Source: JAWWPG01 sp033850885
GTDB taxonomy: Bacteria > Actinomycetota > Actinomycetes > Propionibacteriales > Nocardioidaceae
Reading direction: 5' to 3'
DNA length: 38,677 nucleotides
Assembly (NCBI GenBank): GCA_033850885.1
Contig: JAWWPG010000050.1
Location: 1 to 38,677, forward strand
Both the position numbers and the translations under genes were made by a program. The notes beneath the pieces are model-generated. The model was not told where the DNA came from and searched no databases. It saw only the letters and a program-made list of their open reading frames with translations. Shown here in pieces: positions 1 through 8,917 of this stretch; positions within the stretch are counted from its first letter, which is position 1, and the number at the start of each line of letters is the position of its first letter.

Positions 1-123
1 GAGGTCGCCGCGGCATGCCGTGACTGGCTCGAACGAGCAGCCGAGGCCGGTGCGGGTGACCTCGACTTCTCGGCGGTGATCCCCACGATCACTGCCGATG
101 GGCAAGACACCCATGGCACGTGA
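1..123 (+). CDS. C-terminal end of a 3-hydroxyisobutyrate dehydrogenase-like NAD-dependent dehydrogenase (partial)
   Basis: Frame 1 is open from the window edge to a TGA at 121-123 and encodes 40 residues. The tail contains an amphipathic helix (AACRDWLERAAEAGAGD) followed by DLDFSAVI. A glycine-rich turn followed by D-x-D-F/x-S-A-V-I is the usual ending of the all-alpha C-terminal domain of the 3-hydroxyisobutyrate / 6-phosphogluconate dehydrogenase-like family, which oxidises beta-hydroxyacids with NAD(P). Only the tail is present, so substrate and cofactor cannot be read. Its 3' end faces the response regulator gene on the other strand. The call rests on one short motif. Confidence 0.45.
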   Translation, partial: EVAAACRDWLERAAEAGAGDLDFSAVIPTITADGQDTHGT

Positions 124-211
124 TGACCTACCCGACAGCTGGCCGGTAAGCGACCGTTCGGAGGCGGCCACCTTGACATCGATGTCTGGCGACTACCGGC
201 CACGCCACATG

Positions 212-865
212 CTAACTTCCCTCGAGATAGGTGAGAACCGCCAGCACACGCCGGTGGTCGTCGTCGGCTTCCTGCAGGTCGAGCTTGGTGAGGATGCTGC
301 GGACATGCTTCTCCACAGTCCCCTCGGTCACCCAGAGCCGACGGGCGACCCCGGCGTTGGAGCGGCCCTCGGCCACCAGCGAGAGCACCTCACGCTCGCG
401 CTCGGTGAGCGCCGCCAGCGGGTCGTGACGGCGCCGAGTGTCCACCAGCTCCTGCACCAGCGCCGGGTCCACCACCGAGCCACCCTTGGCGACCCGCTCG
501 AGGGTGTCGATGAACTCCTCGACGTCCGTGACGCGGCTCTTCAGCAGATAACCCGCTGCGCCCCCGCTCGCGAGCAGCTGCATCGCGTGCTCCACCTCGA
601 CGTGCGCCGAAAGCAGCAGGATGGCGGTCTGCGGCTGTTCTTGTCGGATCGCCTGGGCCGCCTCCAGGCCCTCGGTCGAATGGGTGGGCGGCATCCGGAT
701 GTCGACGACGGCGAGATCAGGGAGCTCCCGCCGCACCAGCGCGAGCAGCTCCGGACCGTTGCCCACCTGACCGACGACCTCGAATCCCGAACGCTCCAGC
801 AGACTCGCGAGCCCCTCCCGAAGCAGCACGTCATCGTCTGCGATCGCGACGCGGATTCCGTTCAT
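212..865 (-). CDS. NarL/LuxR-family two-component response regulator
   Basis: The 217-residue protein is a receiver domain joined to a C-terminal LuxR-type helix-turn-helix. The acidic pocket (ADDD near residues 9-12), the phospho-acceptor D55 in VVDIRMPP and the conserved K109 in YLLKS are all present. The DNA-binding domain begins at about residue 153 (LTEREREVLSLVAEGRSN) and includes the recognition region GTVEKHVRSILTKL. I chose the second of two adjacent ATG codons because GAGGGG then lies 5 bases upstream; the first ATG (868) would leave only 2. A longer reading upstream has no family similarity. No histidine kinase is adjacent: the next gene to the right is divergent and encodes a membrane protein. 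The nearest matching kinase type in the window is at 22005-23510. The regulon is unknown. Confidence 0.9.
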   Translation of the reverse strand: MNGIRVAIADDDVLLREGLASLLERSGFEVVGQVGNGPELLALVRRELPDLAVVDIRMPPTHSTEGLEAAQAIRQEQPQTAILLLSAHVEVEHAMQLLASGGAAGYLLKSRVTDVEEFIDTLERVAKGGSVVDPALVQELVDTRRRHDPLAALTEREREVLSLVAEGRSNAGVARRLWVTEGTVEKHVRSILTKLDLQEADDDHRRVLAVLTYLEGS

Positions 866-1209
866 CATGTCCCCTCGGGTCGGCCCGCCGGGCAGCCACC
901 AGGCAACGCCCGGGCTCTCGACCAGTGTGGCAGTAGGGGCGGGAGTCGCGGTCAACGCTCGGCGGCAACTCAAGGCTCAAGCACCGCCGACCTGGCTGAA
1001 GGCGTCTCCTCTTCCTGCTAGCGGGAACCCTCGACGACCGCCACCGGGGGCTTGACATGGCCGCCAGCAGCGATGCGGCAGACACCCCGCGGCGGCCACA
1101 GTTGTCACGTCCACTTCATGACGGCGCTGTTGGGTCGTGAGCCACGCGCTCCTCCGGATGCCGTGAGCCGAACCTGGACGACTGAGTCGCTCGACGAGAA
1201 GGAGCGGAC
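866..1209. other. Divergent intergenic region, possible promoters, no gene seen
   Basis: This 344-base stretch separates the divergently transcribed response regulator and DUF3533-like gene. A perfect -35-like TTGACA lies at 1052-1057 on the + strand, but no convincing -10 hexamer follows at 16-18 bases. A good ribosome-binding site (GAAGGAG) precedes the gene at 1210. Short reading frames on both strands here lack family similarity and show no usable ribosome-binding site. Confidence 0.3.
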
Positions 1210-2400
1210 ATGAGCGCCAGCGCACCGCCGGAGCAGGCACCAGCAGGGGAGATGGCTTCACAGGCTCAGGGCCGTCTCCCAGACTCTGGCGCTACTGCCG
1301 TACGCCGAGACGACCCTGCGGCACGCACCCCAGGTCGCGGCCAAGCACGCGCCACGCTCGATCCGGCGGTCCGGGCCACGCGGAGCCGGCGGATGCGACG
1401 TCCTCGGCACGATGAATGGTCCGCAGTCCGGCCTGCCATCGTGATCGCAGTTCTGGCCATCGCCATGGGGTGCCTGTTCCTCACGACGTACTCACTGGCG
1501 CTCGGTGACCCGGTGCCGCACCGCATCGACGCGGCCATCGTCGGCAACGCGACAGCCCACACTGCCTCAGTCAACGCATTGGAGAAAGCTGCGGACGGAA
1601 GCGTCGACCTCCACCACTATGCGTCGATGCCGGCCGCGCTGCACGCGATCGACGTCCAGAATGTCTACGCGGCGCTCGACCTGACCACGAGACGTCCAAC
1701 GCTGTATGTGGCGAGCGCGGCCGGCTCGTCCGTTGCGCGTGTGCTGGAGCGGGTCTCGTTCGTGGATCCGACCGTACGTGTGGTCGACGCCCGCCCGCTC
1801 GCGGCGAACGACCCCAACGGACTCGATGTCTTCTACACGATGCTCGTTGCTACGGTCGTCGGGTTCATCAGCGTGTTCCAGGTACGCGCGAACGCTCCCG
1901 GCATGCTGCTTCGCCATCATGCTGCCTTCGTGGTAGGCCTCGCAGTCACCGTGTCACTCGCGTTGACGCTCGTGGGCGAAGTGATGTTGCACGGGTTCAG
2001 TGCCGCGGACCCCGAAGTGTGGGGGATCCTCGCGCTGCATGTGCTGGCGGTGGCGTCGTTCGGCTCGCTGATGTCCACGCTCGTCGGCCGCTGGGCGATA
2101 CTGCCCACGTGGCTGTTCTTCACCATCCTCGGCAACAGTGCCTCGGGGGGCGCAGTTTCACCCGCGCTCCTGCCCGCACCGTTCGCGCTCATCTCGCAGT
2201 GGCTGCCCTCCGGCGCGACGGTCAGCGCGCTTCGCGACGCTGTCTACTTCAACTCGTACCAGCACGTGGGGCCAATAGCGGTCCTTGCGGCCTGGGCGGC
2301 GGTACTCTTCACCGCCTGGATCGTTGTCGCGCATCGGCGAGAGGCACAACAGGAAGCTCGTGAGACGATCGCATCGCGATCGGGTGGACAGGTAGTTTGA
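1210..2400 (+). CDS. DUF3533 / YhgE-Pip-like (ABC-2 permease-type) membrane protein
   Basis: The 396-residue protein has a basic, Ala/Pro-rich cytoplasmic N-terminus (about 1-70), one membrane helix (about 76-97), an extracytoplasmic domain (about 98-205), then roughly five membrane segments to residue 385. The last segments carry the loop ILGNSASGGAVSPALLPAPF, a pattern typical of DUF3533 and YhgE/Pip-type ABC-2 permease-like proteins, in which a large external loop sits between the first helix and a C-terminal membrane bundle. Family members have been tied to phage adsorption or export, but no substrate can be assigned. GAAGGAG lies just upstream of the ATG. The stop is followed 7 bases later by the next membrane-protein gene, so the two are probably co-transcribed. 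Confidence 0.75.
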   Translation: MSASAPPEQAPAGEMASQAQGRLPDSGATAVRRDDPAARTPGRGQARATLDPAVRATRSRRMRRPRHDEWSAVRPAIVIAVLAIAMGCLFLTTYSLALGDPVPHRIDAAIVGNATAHTASVNALEKAADGSVDLHHYASMPAALHAIDVQNVYAALDLTTRRPTLYVASAAGSSVARVLERVSFVDPTVRVVDARPLAANDPNGLDVFYTMLVATVVGFISVFQVRANAPGMLLRHHAAFVVGLAVTVSLALTLVGEVMLHGFSAADPEVWGILALHVLAVASFGSLMSTLVGRWAILPTWLFFTILGNSASGGAVSPALLPAPFALISQWLPSGATVSALRDAVYFNSYQHVGPIAVLAAWAAVLFTAWIVVAHRREAQQEARETIASRSGGQVV

Positions 2401-2407
2401 TCAGACC

Positions 2408-3547
2408 ATGGTGTTGCGTTGGATGGGGTTCGCCGCCGGGCTGGCGGTGGTCGGTGGTACGTGGTTGAGCGTCCTGGGCACCCTCGTGGTCCCGCGCGGT
2501 GTCGACTCACGAATATCGCGCACCTGCGACCGTGGCCTGGACTACGTGTTCAGGCACGTCACCGGCGGCGTTCGGGTCTTCGCGCGTCGCGATCGCATCC
2601 TTGCGTGGCAGTCCCCGGTGACGCTGATCATCCGGCTCGCGCTGTGGATCGCCCTGCTCCTCGTCGGCTACGGCCTGATGCTGCTGCCCACGGTGCGCGG
2701 TCCCTGGTCGCGGGCCTTCGGCGAGGCCGGCTCGTCGATGCTCACGCTGGGGTACGCCGCGCCGAGCACTACGAGCAGCACCATCGTGGAGTATCTGGCG
2801 GCGTACACAGGCTTGGTCGTCGTCGGCTTGCAGATCGGTTACCTGCCGACCCTGTACGCGGCGTTCAACCGACGAGAAGCGGAGGTGACGCTACTGATCT
2901 CACGCGCGGGACTGCCGGCCTGGGGTCCGGAGATCCTGGCCCGCACCCGGTGGGGTATCTACGACGGCGATAGCCGACCGGTCCTGGACGAGCTGTTCAC
3001 CGCTTGGGAGCGGTGGTCGGCCGAGGTCGCTGAATCCCACACCACCTACCTCACTCTCGTCCGGCTACGCTCCCCGCGCCCGCAGTCCCACTGGCTCACA
3101 TCACTGCTCGCCGTGATGGACGCCGCGGCCCTCCACCTGTCGCTATCACCCTCGAGTGAACCCAAGCTGTCCGCGCGGCTCTCGTTGCGGATGGGCTTCA
3201 CGGCCATCGAGCAGGTCGCACGCGCCATGCGGTTGCGTGTCCCCGACCAGCCGGACCCCGACGGCCCTATCTCGATCAGCTACCAACAGTTCTGCGAGGC
3301 CGTCGACATGCTCCGCCGTCTCGACTATCCGGTCGAAGTGACCAACGAGGAGGCATGGCCCAACTTCCGCGGCTGGCGGGCAAACTACGACGCGGCCGCC
3401 CTGACACTCGCCCGCGAGTTGGACGCTCCCCACGCGTTGTGGAGCGGCGAGCGCCGCTGGCCCTCCAACCCGGTACCCCCGGCGCGGCCCCCGGCGCGCC
3501 TCGCAGCCGATGCCATCTCTCGACGCCGGCCGGATACCCCAGCTTGA
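2408..3547 (+). CDS. Membrane protein with a two-pore potassium-channel-like pore segment
   Basis: The 379-residue protein has an N-terminal membrane helix (about 5-28), a second near 72-96, a re-entrant-looking segment AGSSMLTLGYAAPSTTSS (about 107-124), then another helix (about 127-150). A helix, pore loop and helix arrangement with T-L-G-Y resembles the K+ filter TVGYG, but here Ala follows Tyr instead of Gly. The C-terminal 220 residues are soluble, with a mostly helical look. Actinobacterial proteins of this design are often labelled 'two pore domain potassium channel family', but conduction is unproven. It follows the DUF3533-like gene by 7 bases. A second function or a non-conducting sensor role is possible given the altered filter. 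Confidence 0.5.
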   Translation: MVLRWMGFAAGLAVVGGTWLSVLGTLVVPRGVDSRISRTCDRGLDYVFRHVTGGVRVFARRDRILAWQSPVTLIIRLALWIALLLVGYGLMLLPTVRGPWSRAFGEAGSSMLTLGYAAPSTTSSTIVEYLAAYTGLVVVGLQIGYLPTLYAAFNRREAEVTLLISRAGLPAWGPEILARTRWGIYDGDSRPVLDELFTAWERWSAEVAESHTTYLTLVRLRSPRPQSHWLTSLLAVMDAAALHLSLSPSSEPKLSARLSLRMGFTAIEQVARAMRLRVPDQPDPDGPISISYQQFCEAVDMLRRLDYPVEVTNEEAWPNFRGWRANYDAAALTLARELDAPHALWSGERRWPSNPVPPARPPARLAADAISRRRPDTPA

Positions 3548-3590
3548 GCTCACTTCGCCAGCCGTTGCAATGATTGGCTGGGGTCGTGGC

Positions 3591-3611
3591 TGGCTGAGAG
3601 CCAATAATTTT
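3591..3611 (+). terminator. Short stem-loop with AT-rich tail between convergent genes
   Basis: TGGCT-gag-AGCCA (3591-3603) forms a 5-bp stem and is followed by ATAATTTT. It sits 43 bases after the stop of the channel-like gene and just before the convergent sulfatase end. A second dyad, CCAGCC with GGCTGG, lies upstream at about 3558-3581. The stem is short, so this is a weak intrinsic-terminator candidate. Confidence 0.35.
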
Positions 3612-3633
3612 GGCGCGATGGCCGGACCTGGGG

Positions 3634-5181
3634 TCATGGTTCGGGTTGGGGCGAGGGAGAACCAGGCGGGTACCTCGCCAGCGCCTCCAGAGCACCGAGG
3701 TCCAGGTGGTTGCGGATGTAGCGGCGGGACGCGTCGTACGGCGGAGCATAGTCCCAGGAGGTGGGTGACCCGCTGTCCAAGGCCTGCGCCACGGTCATCC
3801 GTCGCCGCTGGCTTTCGCGGACCTCACAGTCGATCCTGGGCAGATCCCACCGGGTGGCCACCTCCGTTCGCAGCTCGGCCAGCACGTCGGCATAGTCCGG
3901 CTCCCCGACGAGGTTACGTCGTTCGAGCGGGTCCAACGAGAGGTCGAACAGCTGGTCGGGGTCGGCGGGTGAGTGGATCAGCTTGAGGTCTTCGTGGCGC
4001 ACCATGACCATGGGGGCAACCGCCCCTTCCGCGAGATACTCGGCTGTGACCATGTCCCGCACGCCATGCTCGCCGTTCAGGAAGGGGAGGAGGCTCTCCC
4101 CGTCCAACGGTTGGACGACGTTCGTGACATCCCCGCCCTGAGCCATCCCGACCATGGTCGGCAACAGGTCCATCGTCGAGACAGGCGTCGCCACTCTGCG
4201 CGGCGAGAACCGGGATGGCGAGCACACGATGAGGGGGACCCGCACCGATCCCTCATAGAAGCTCATCTTGTACCAGAGGCCTCGCTCGCCTTGCATGTCA
4301 CCGTGGTCGCTGGTGAGGATCACGACGGTGTCATCCAACGTGCCGGTCTGTCGCAGGATCTCGAGCAGCCGGCCGATCTGGTCGTCGACGTAGGAGATCT
4401 CTCCTAGGTACGCCCGGCGAGCCGCGCGAACGTGGTCCTCTGTGATCTCCACGTCGTCCATGGCGCATACCTGACGTAGCCGCTGCTCGTGCGGGTGCAG
4501 CCGCGCTGCGTCGTACCCGTGCTCGGGCATCGGGATCTCGTCATCGTCGTACGCGTCCCACCATCTGTGGGGGATCGTGTACGGGTCGTGCGGGTGGGCG
4601 AAGGAAACCAGCAGGAACAACGGCCGGTCGTCGTCCGACCGGAGGTGCCCGTAGAGCTCCCGCTGCGCCGCGAAGGCGACCTCCTCGTCGAAGTCCAGCT
4701 GGTTCGACCGCAGGCACGGCCCAGCCTCGATGACCGACGACATGTCGTGGTACCAATGCGGGCGTTCGAGTGGGCGTGTCCAGTCCGGAGTCCAGGCAAA
4801 GCCTGCCGGGTAGATATCGGTCGTCAGGCGTTCCTCGAAGCCGTGTAGCTGGTCGACTCCGCAGAAGTGCATCTTGCCGGAGAGGACTGTCCGGTAGCCT
4901 GCGCTGCGCAGGTAATGGGCGAAGGTGGGGATGTCAGAGGCGAACTCAGCCGCGTTGTCGTAGGCGCGGGTTCGAGAAGGCAGCAGCCCCGTCATGAGGG
5001 ATGCGCGGGCCGGCGTGCAGAGCGGACTTGCCGTGTAGGCGTTGTCGAAGACGACCCCGCGCTCGGCGAGCCAGGAGATCCAAGGCGCCCGGGTGACGGG
5101 GTGAGCGTGATAGGGAAGCGCAAATGGGGTCAGCTGGTCCGCAATCACCATCAGGATGTTGGGTCTGGGCCCGAAGGTCAC
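3634..5181 (-). CDS. betC: Choline-sulfatase-like type I sulfatase
   Basis: The 515-residue enzyme belongs to the alkaline-phosphatase-fold sulfatases. The formylglycine site is C55 in SPLCTPARASLMTG (C-x-P-x-R), so maturation by a formylglycine-generating enzyme is expected. Metal-site residues are visible near D15 (VIADQL) and in VVILTSDHGD. Segments such as YDNAAEFASDIPTFAHYLR, the HFCGVDQLHGFEERLTTDIY stretch and the C-terminal block around YIRNHLDLGALE match choline-O-sulfatases (BetC), which release choline from choline-O-sulfate. Its GTG start overlaps the stop of the ABC ATPase gene by 4 bases, making it the last gene of the importer operon. No choline oxidation genes lie nearby. Given the carnitine genes opposite, another quaternary-ammonium sulfate ester is possible. 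It has no signal peptide, so it is cytoplasmic. Confidence 0.82.
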   Translation of the reverse strand: MTFGPRPNILMVIADQLTPFALPYHAHPVTRAPWISWLAERGVVFDNAYTASPLCTPARASLMTGLLPSRTRAYDNAAEFASDIPTFAHYLRSAGYRTVLSGKMHFCGVDQLHGFEERLTTDIYPAGFAWTPDWTRPLERPHWYHDMSSVIEAGPCLRSNQLDFDEEVAFAAQRELYGHLRSDDDRPLFLLVSFAHPHDPYTIPHRWWDAYDDDEIPMPEHGYDAARLHPHEQRLRQVCAMDDVEITEDHVRAARRAYLGEISYVDDQIGRLLEILRQTGTLDDTVVILTSDHGDMQGERGLWYKMSFYEGSVRVPLIVCSPSRFSPRRVATPVSTMDLLPTMVGMAQGGDVTNVVQPLDGESLLPFLNGEHGVRDMVTAEYLAEGAVAPMVMVRHEDLKLIHSPADPDQLFDLSLDPLERRNLVGEPDYADVLAELRTEVATRWDLPRIDCEVRESQRRRMTVAQALDSGSPTSWDYAPPYDASRRYIRNHLDLGALEALARYPPGSPSPQPEP

Positions 5182-7040
5182 GCTGGAATGTCTCCCGATG
5201 ACTGCACGGGTTGGCCGTCCGGGCCCACCTCGGCGGTGGCGGTCTCGAGGGATGGCGTGTTGGCCAGCAACTGCCGGGTATAGGCCTGCTGGGGATTGGC
5301 GAGCACATCTGCGGTCTCGCCATACTCCACGATGACCCCCTCGGAGAGCACGGCCACCTTCTGAGCGATCGAGCGGACCAGTGGCAGGTTGTGGGTGACG
5401 AAGACCATGGACAGGCCGAGGTCACGTTGCAGCGTGCCCAGCAACTCGACGATCGCCGCCTGCACGCTGACGTCGAGGGCGGACGTGACCTCGTCGCAGA
5501 TCAGGATCGAGGGCCCCGAGATGAGCGCGCGCGCGATCGCCGCGCGCTGCCGCTCGCCCCCGGAGAGCTGGTCGGGATACCGCCGTGCGTAGCTTGCGGA
5601 CAACGAGACCTGCTCCAGCATCTCGGCAACCCTGTCGTCGGCTGCGCGTCCCTTGGCGAGACCGAACACCGCGAGCGGCTGTCCCACCGTCTCGCCGATG
5701 GTCTTGCGCGGGTTCAAAGAGCCGTAGGGGTTCTGGAAGATGTACTGAATCTGCCGTCGGGACTCGGTGCTACGCGACCGCGCCGAGGTCTCCAGCTCCT
5801 TGTCGCCCAAGCGGATGCTCCCGGTCCAGTCCCGGTGCAGGCCCGCGATGGAACGGGCCGTGGTGGTCTTGCCGGACCCGGACTCTCCCACCACGGCCAG
5901 GCACTCGTGGTGCTCGAGCTGCAGGTTGATCGAGTGCAGCACCTCGATCTTGCCGTAGCGCGCCACGACGTTCTCGAGTGTCAGCACCGCGGATCCGGCC
6001 TCGGCCCCGGTGGCGCTGACAGGATCGCCTGGCTTGACTTGCTTCTGAGTCACCACCTCCTGGGCTCGGATACAGCGGGCACTGTGCTCTGGACCCACGG
6101 GCGCCAACGGCGGGATGTCGATCTCGCACTCGGGAATGCGCATCGCACACCGGGGCGCGAAGGCGCAACCGGAGGGCCGCCGACCGGGCGACGGGGCAAG
6201 TCCGGGAATACCGAGCAGGGTGCGACCACCCGTGAGTCGTGGGATGGCGCCGACCAGCCGCCGGGTGTACGGATGCGCGGAGGACTCGAACAGCTCCTCC
6301 GCGAGGCCGAGCTCGACAACCCGCCCTGCATACATGACGGCGACCCGGCGGGCCAGTGCCGCGACCACGGCAAGGTCGTGGCTGACGTAGAGGGCGGCCA
6401 CGCCGTGGGCCGCGGCGAGCTCACGCACCGTTTCCAGCACCGTGGCCTGCGTCGTGACGTCGAGACCGGTGGTCGGCTCGTCGAGGACGATGAGGCGCGG
6501 ACGGTTGGCGAACGCCATGGCCAGGCCGATGCGCTGTTGCTGGCCGCCGGAGAGCTCGTGCGGGTAGCGGCGCAGGTACTTCGGGTCGTCGGGCAGGGCG
6601 ACCTCACGCATCATCTCCGCGATGCGCTCGTCGTGGTTCGTCCCCCGCCCCGAGCTGTGTGCCTCCAGAACCTCGCGGAGCTGGAGGCCGATCCGCAAGG
6701 CGGGGTTGAGCGAGGACGCCGGGTCCTGGGGGACATACGACACGGCCGACCCCCGGAGCTGACGCAGTTCCTTGTCATCAAGGCTGAGGATGTCCTGGTC
6801 GCCCAGCATGACCTTGCCGCCGGAGATCCGAAGACCGCGCCGCGCATGTCCGAGCAGCGACAGCCCGACCGTCGTCTTGCCGGATCCGGACTCTCCCACG
6901 ACGCCGAGCACCTCGCCGGCGGCGATCTCGAAGGACACGTCCATCACGACTGGAACGCCTCTGGAGGTCTCAATGTGCAGGCCCTGCACCCTGACCGCGG
7001 CGAGTTCCCCGACCGGGCTCGACTGCTGCTCGGTGCTCAC
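5178..7040 (-). CDS. Dipeptide/oligopeptide-type ABC transporter, fused double ATP-binding protein
   Basis: At 620 residues this is a DppD-DppF-like fusion with two nucleotide-binding domains. The first has Walker A GESGSGKT at 49-56, signature LSGGQQQR and Walker B LIVLDEPTTGLD. It is followed by the oligopeptide-family extension AHPYTRRL with the cysteine-containing GCAFAPRCAMRIPEC. The second has Walker A GESGSGKT at about residue 375, signature LSGGERQR and Walker B ILICDEVTSALD. Both sites look intact. It would energise the two permeases upstream. The GTG start overlaps the permease stop by 4 bases and its own stop overlaps the sulfatase start. This family also imports nickel, sugars and opines, so the peptide label is only a fold-level assignment. 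Confidence 0.93.
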   Translation of the reverse strand: MSTEQQSSPVGELAAVRVQGLHIETSRGVPVVMDVSFEIAAGEVLGVVGESGSGKTTVGLSLLGHARRGLRISGGKVMLGDQDILSLDDKELRQLRGSAVSYVPQDPASSLNPALRIGLQLREVLEAHSSGRGTNHDERIAEMMREVALPDDPKYLRRYPHELSGGQQQRIGLAMAFANRPRLIVLDEPTTGLDVTTQATVLETVRELAAAHGVAALYVSHDLAVVAALARRVAVMYAGRVVELGLAEELFESSAHPYTRRLVGAIPRLTGGRTLLGIPGLAPSPGRRPSGCAFAPRCAMRIPECEIDIPPLAPVGPEHSARCIRAQEVVTQKQVKPGDPVSATGAEAGSAVLTLENVVARYGKIEVLHSINLQLEHHECLAVVGESGSGKTTTARSIAGLHRDWTGSIRLGDKELETSARSRSTESRRQIQYIFQNPYGSLNPRKTIGETVGQPLAVFGLAKGRAADDRVAEMLEQVSLSASYARRYPDQLSGGERQRAAIARALISGPSILICDEVTSALDVSVQAAIVELLGTLQRDLGLSMVFVTHNLPLVRSIAQKVAVLSEGVIVEYGETADVLANPQQAYTRQLLANTPSLETATAEVGPDGQPVQSSGDIPA

Positions 7041-7945
7041 TCGTCACCTCGCTCACGGTCGATGCCGGCCGCTGTGCGAGCGATTCCGTCGCCGATGAGA
7101 CCGGTGCCCATCGTGAGCAGCGCGATGGCGATGATCGGTGCCAGCGCCCCCCATGGCTGCGTGGACAACGCGATCTCGTTCTGCTGGATCATGGTGCCCC
7201 AGTTCGCGCCGTTCGGGTCGGGGGAGAGTCCCAGGAACGCTAGAGCGGCGATGACCCCGATCGAGTAGGTGAGCCGCAGGCTCGCCTCGACCATCATTGG
7301 GCCGAGGATGTTCGGGAACAGCTCCCCGGTGATGATCCGGATCCGCGAGACCCCCATCGACTCGGTGGCCTCCACGAAGTCGCGCTCGACCACCGGCTGC
7401 GCCGCACCGCGGGCCACCCGCGCTACGCGTGGGGCGGTGGTCAACGCGATGGCCACGATGATGAGCCAGGCGTGCGCACCGAGGAGGCTGACTGCTACCA
7501 GGGCGAGCATGATCTGGGGGAAGGCCATGATCACGTCCATCGCCCGCATCAGCACGTCGTCGAGAGCGTTGCGGGCGTACGCCGCCACCAGGCCGATGCC
7601 GACGCCGAAGATGAGGCCGATGGCCGTGGAGACGAAGGCCATCACGAGGATGCCGCGGCCGCCGTAGAGGAAACGGCTCAGCACGTCCTGGCCCAGGTAG
7701 TCGCTACCGAGGAGCCCGGCCTTGCCGCCCGGGGGTGAGTTCGGGACCGCCACGAAGTCGGTCGGCGAATGTGGAGCGACGTAGGGGCCGACGATCGCGA
7801 TGACCACCAGGATCAGGACGAGCAAGGCGCCGATCCTGGTCCGCCACAGCCGCATCGCGCGAGCCAGCAGCATGGTCGACCGCACGGGCGGTGTGGGTGT
7901 GCCGAGCCCCTCAGCCTGCGCGGGTGCCTCTTCGGTGGCGGTCAC
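7037..7945 (-). CDS. ABC transporter permease, DppC type
   Basis: The 302-residue inner-membrane permease has a cytoplasmic N-terminus, a first helix near 36-54 (IGALLVLILVVIAIVGPYVA), a periplasmic loop and about five further helices. The loop VEATESMGVSRIRIITGELF followed by PNILGPMM is the EAA-type motif that docks on the ATPase in the peptide/nickel permease family. It pairs with the DppB-type subunit encoded immediately upstream, overlapping it by 4 bases, and is followed with another 4-base overlap by the fused ATPase. These overlaps indicate translational coupling and fixed stoichiometry. Confidence 0.92.
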   Translation of the reverse strand: MTATEEAPAQAEGLGTPTPPVRSTMLLARAMRLWRTRIGALLVLILVVIAIVGPYVAPHSPTDFVAVPNSPPGGKAGLLGSDYLGQDVLSRFLYGGRGILVMAFVSTAIGLIFGVGIGLVAAYARNALDDVLMRAMDVIMAFPQIMLALVAVSLLGAHAWLIIVAIALTTAPRVARVARGAAQPVVERDFVEATESMGVSRIRIITGELFPNILGPMMVEASLRLTYSIGVIAALAFLGLSPDPNGANWGTMIQQNEIALSTQPWGALAPIIAIALLTMGTGLIGDGIARTAAGIDRERGDE

Positions 7946-8913
7946 AGGCGCGTCCTCAGGCGTGGGGTGACCAGGATCGTCGCGACATCGGCGAGCAGGT
8001 TCAGCACGACGTAGACGCCTGCGATGAGCATCGCCAGGGCCTGCACCACCGGCAGGTCGTGGTTGACGACGGCGTCTTGAAGTGCACTTCCGATGCCGGA
8101 GTAGTTGAAGACGAACTCGACCAGGACGATCCCCCCGGCCAGGTAGGCCAGGTTGATCGCAATCACCTGGAAGACGGGACCGATGGCGTTAGGCAGGGCG
8201 TGCCGCACGAGAACCGTGCGTTCGGGGAGCCCCTTGAGTCGCGCCATCTCGACGTAGTCGCTCTCGAGGACCTCGACCATCGAGGCTCGCATGATGCGCG
8301 CGACGTACGGAGCCACGGCGATGACCAGGGTGGCGACCGGGAGGATGAGCTCCTTCGGCACCTGCCACGGACGTTGTCCGATCGACAGCGGACTGATGGC
8401 GGGAAGAACATGAAGGACGGTTGTCGCGAACAAGATCACGAGCAGGACGGCGACCACGAACTCGGGAAGCGACGCGAGCACCAGCATCAGGTTCGAGCTC
8501 ACGGTATCGAATGTCTTCTCGCGCCGAAGAGCGGCCCAGGAGCCGATTGCGATCGACAGCGGGATGGAGACGATGCTTGCGAACAGGACCAGCACCGCGG
8601 AGTTCACGACCCTGGACCCGAGTAGCTTGGAGACCGGTTCCTGGGCCGCAAGTGAGGTGCCGAAGTCCCCGTGCAGGAACCCCCCGGCCCAGGTGACGTA
8701 CTGCCCGATGAGCGACTGGTCGAGGTGCAGGTGCTTGCGCAACGCCGCCAGGCTCGCCGGCGTCGCGTTGCGTCCCAGGATGGCCCGCGCCGGGTCGCCC
8801 AATGCCTGGGTCGCGACGAAGACCAGGACCGAGACCAGGAAGAGCACGAACACGCCGAGCAGCAGCCGCCGGACTATGAAGGCGGCGATTCCGCCGTGAC
8901 GGAGCCAGGCCAT
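7942..8913 (-). CDS. ABC transporter permease, DppB type
   Basis: The 323-residue permease has the family's characteristic first helix after a short N-terminus (IVRRLLLGVFVLFLVSVLVF) followed by GDPARAILGRNATP, then about five more membrane segments. The ATPase-docking loop is visible as ARLKGLPERTVLVRHALPNA. Length and topology match DppB/OppB. It lies 4 bases after the binding-protein stop and overlaps the next permease by 4 bases. It would form the channel dimer with the DppC-type subunit. Confidence 0.92.
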   Translation of the reverse strand: MAWLRHGGIAAFIVRRLLLGVFVLFLVSVLVFVATQALGDPARAILGRNATPASLAALRKHLHLDQSLIGQYVTWAGGFLHGDFGTSLAAQEPVSKLLGSRVVNSAVLVLFASIVSIPLSIAIGSWAALRREKTFDTVSSNLMLVLASLPEFVVAVLLVILFATTVLHVLPAISPLSIGQRPWQVPKELILPVATLVIAVAPYVARIMRASMVEVLESDYVEMARLKGLPERTVLVRHALPNAIGPVFQVIAINLAYLAGGIVLVEFVFNYSGIGSALQDAVVNHDLPVVQALAMLIAGVYVVLNLLADVATILVTPRLRTRL

Positions 8914-8917
8914 GCGC

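Noticed and set aside
98..1021. Long plus-strand frame over the response regulator (307 codons)
   Set aside because: It is antisense to a clear receiver-LuxR protein, and its translation is low-complexity His/Arg/Leu-rich sequence with no fold.
5211..7268. 685-codon plus-strand frame opposite the ABC ATPase
   Set aside because: It mirrors the strongly conserved double ATPase on the other strand; GC-rich codon bias keeps the antisense frame open.
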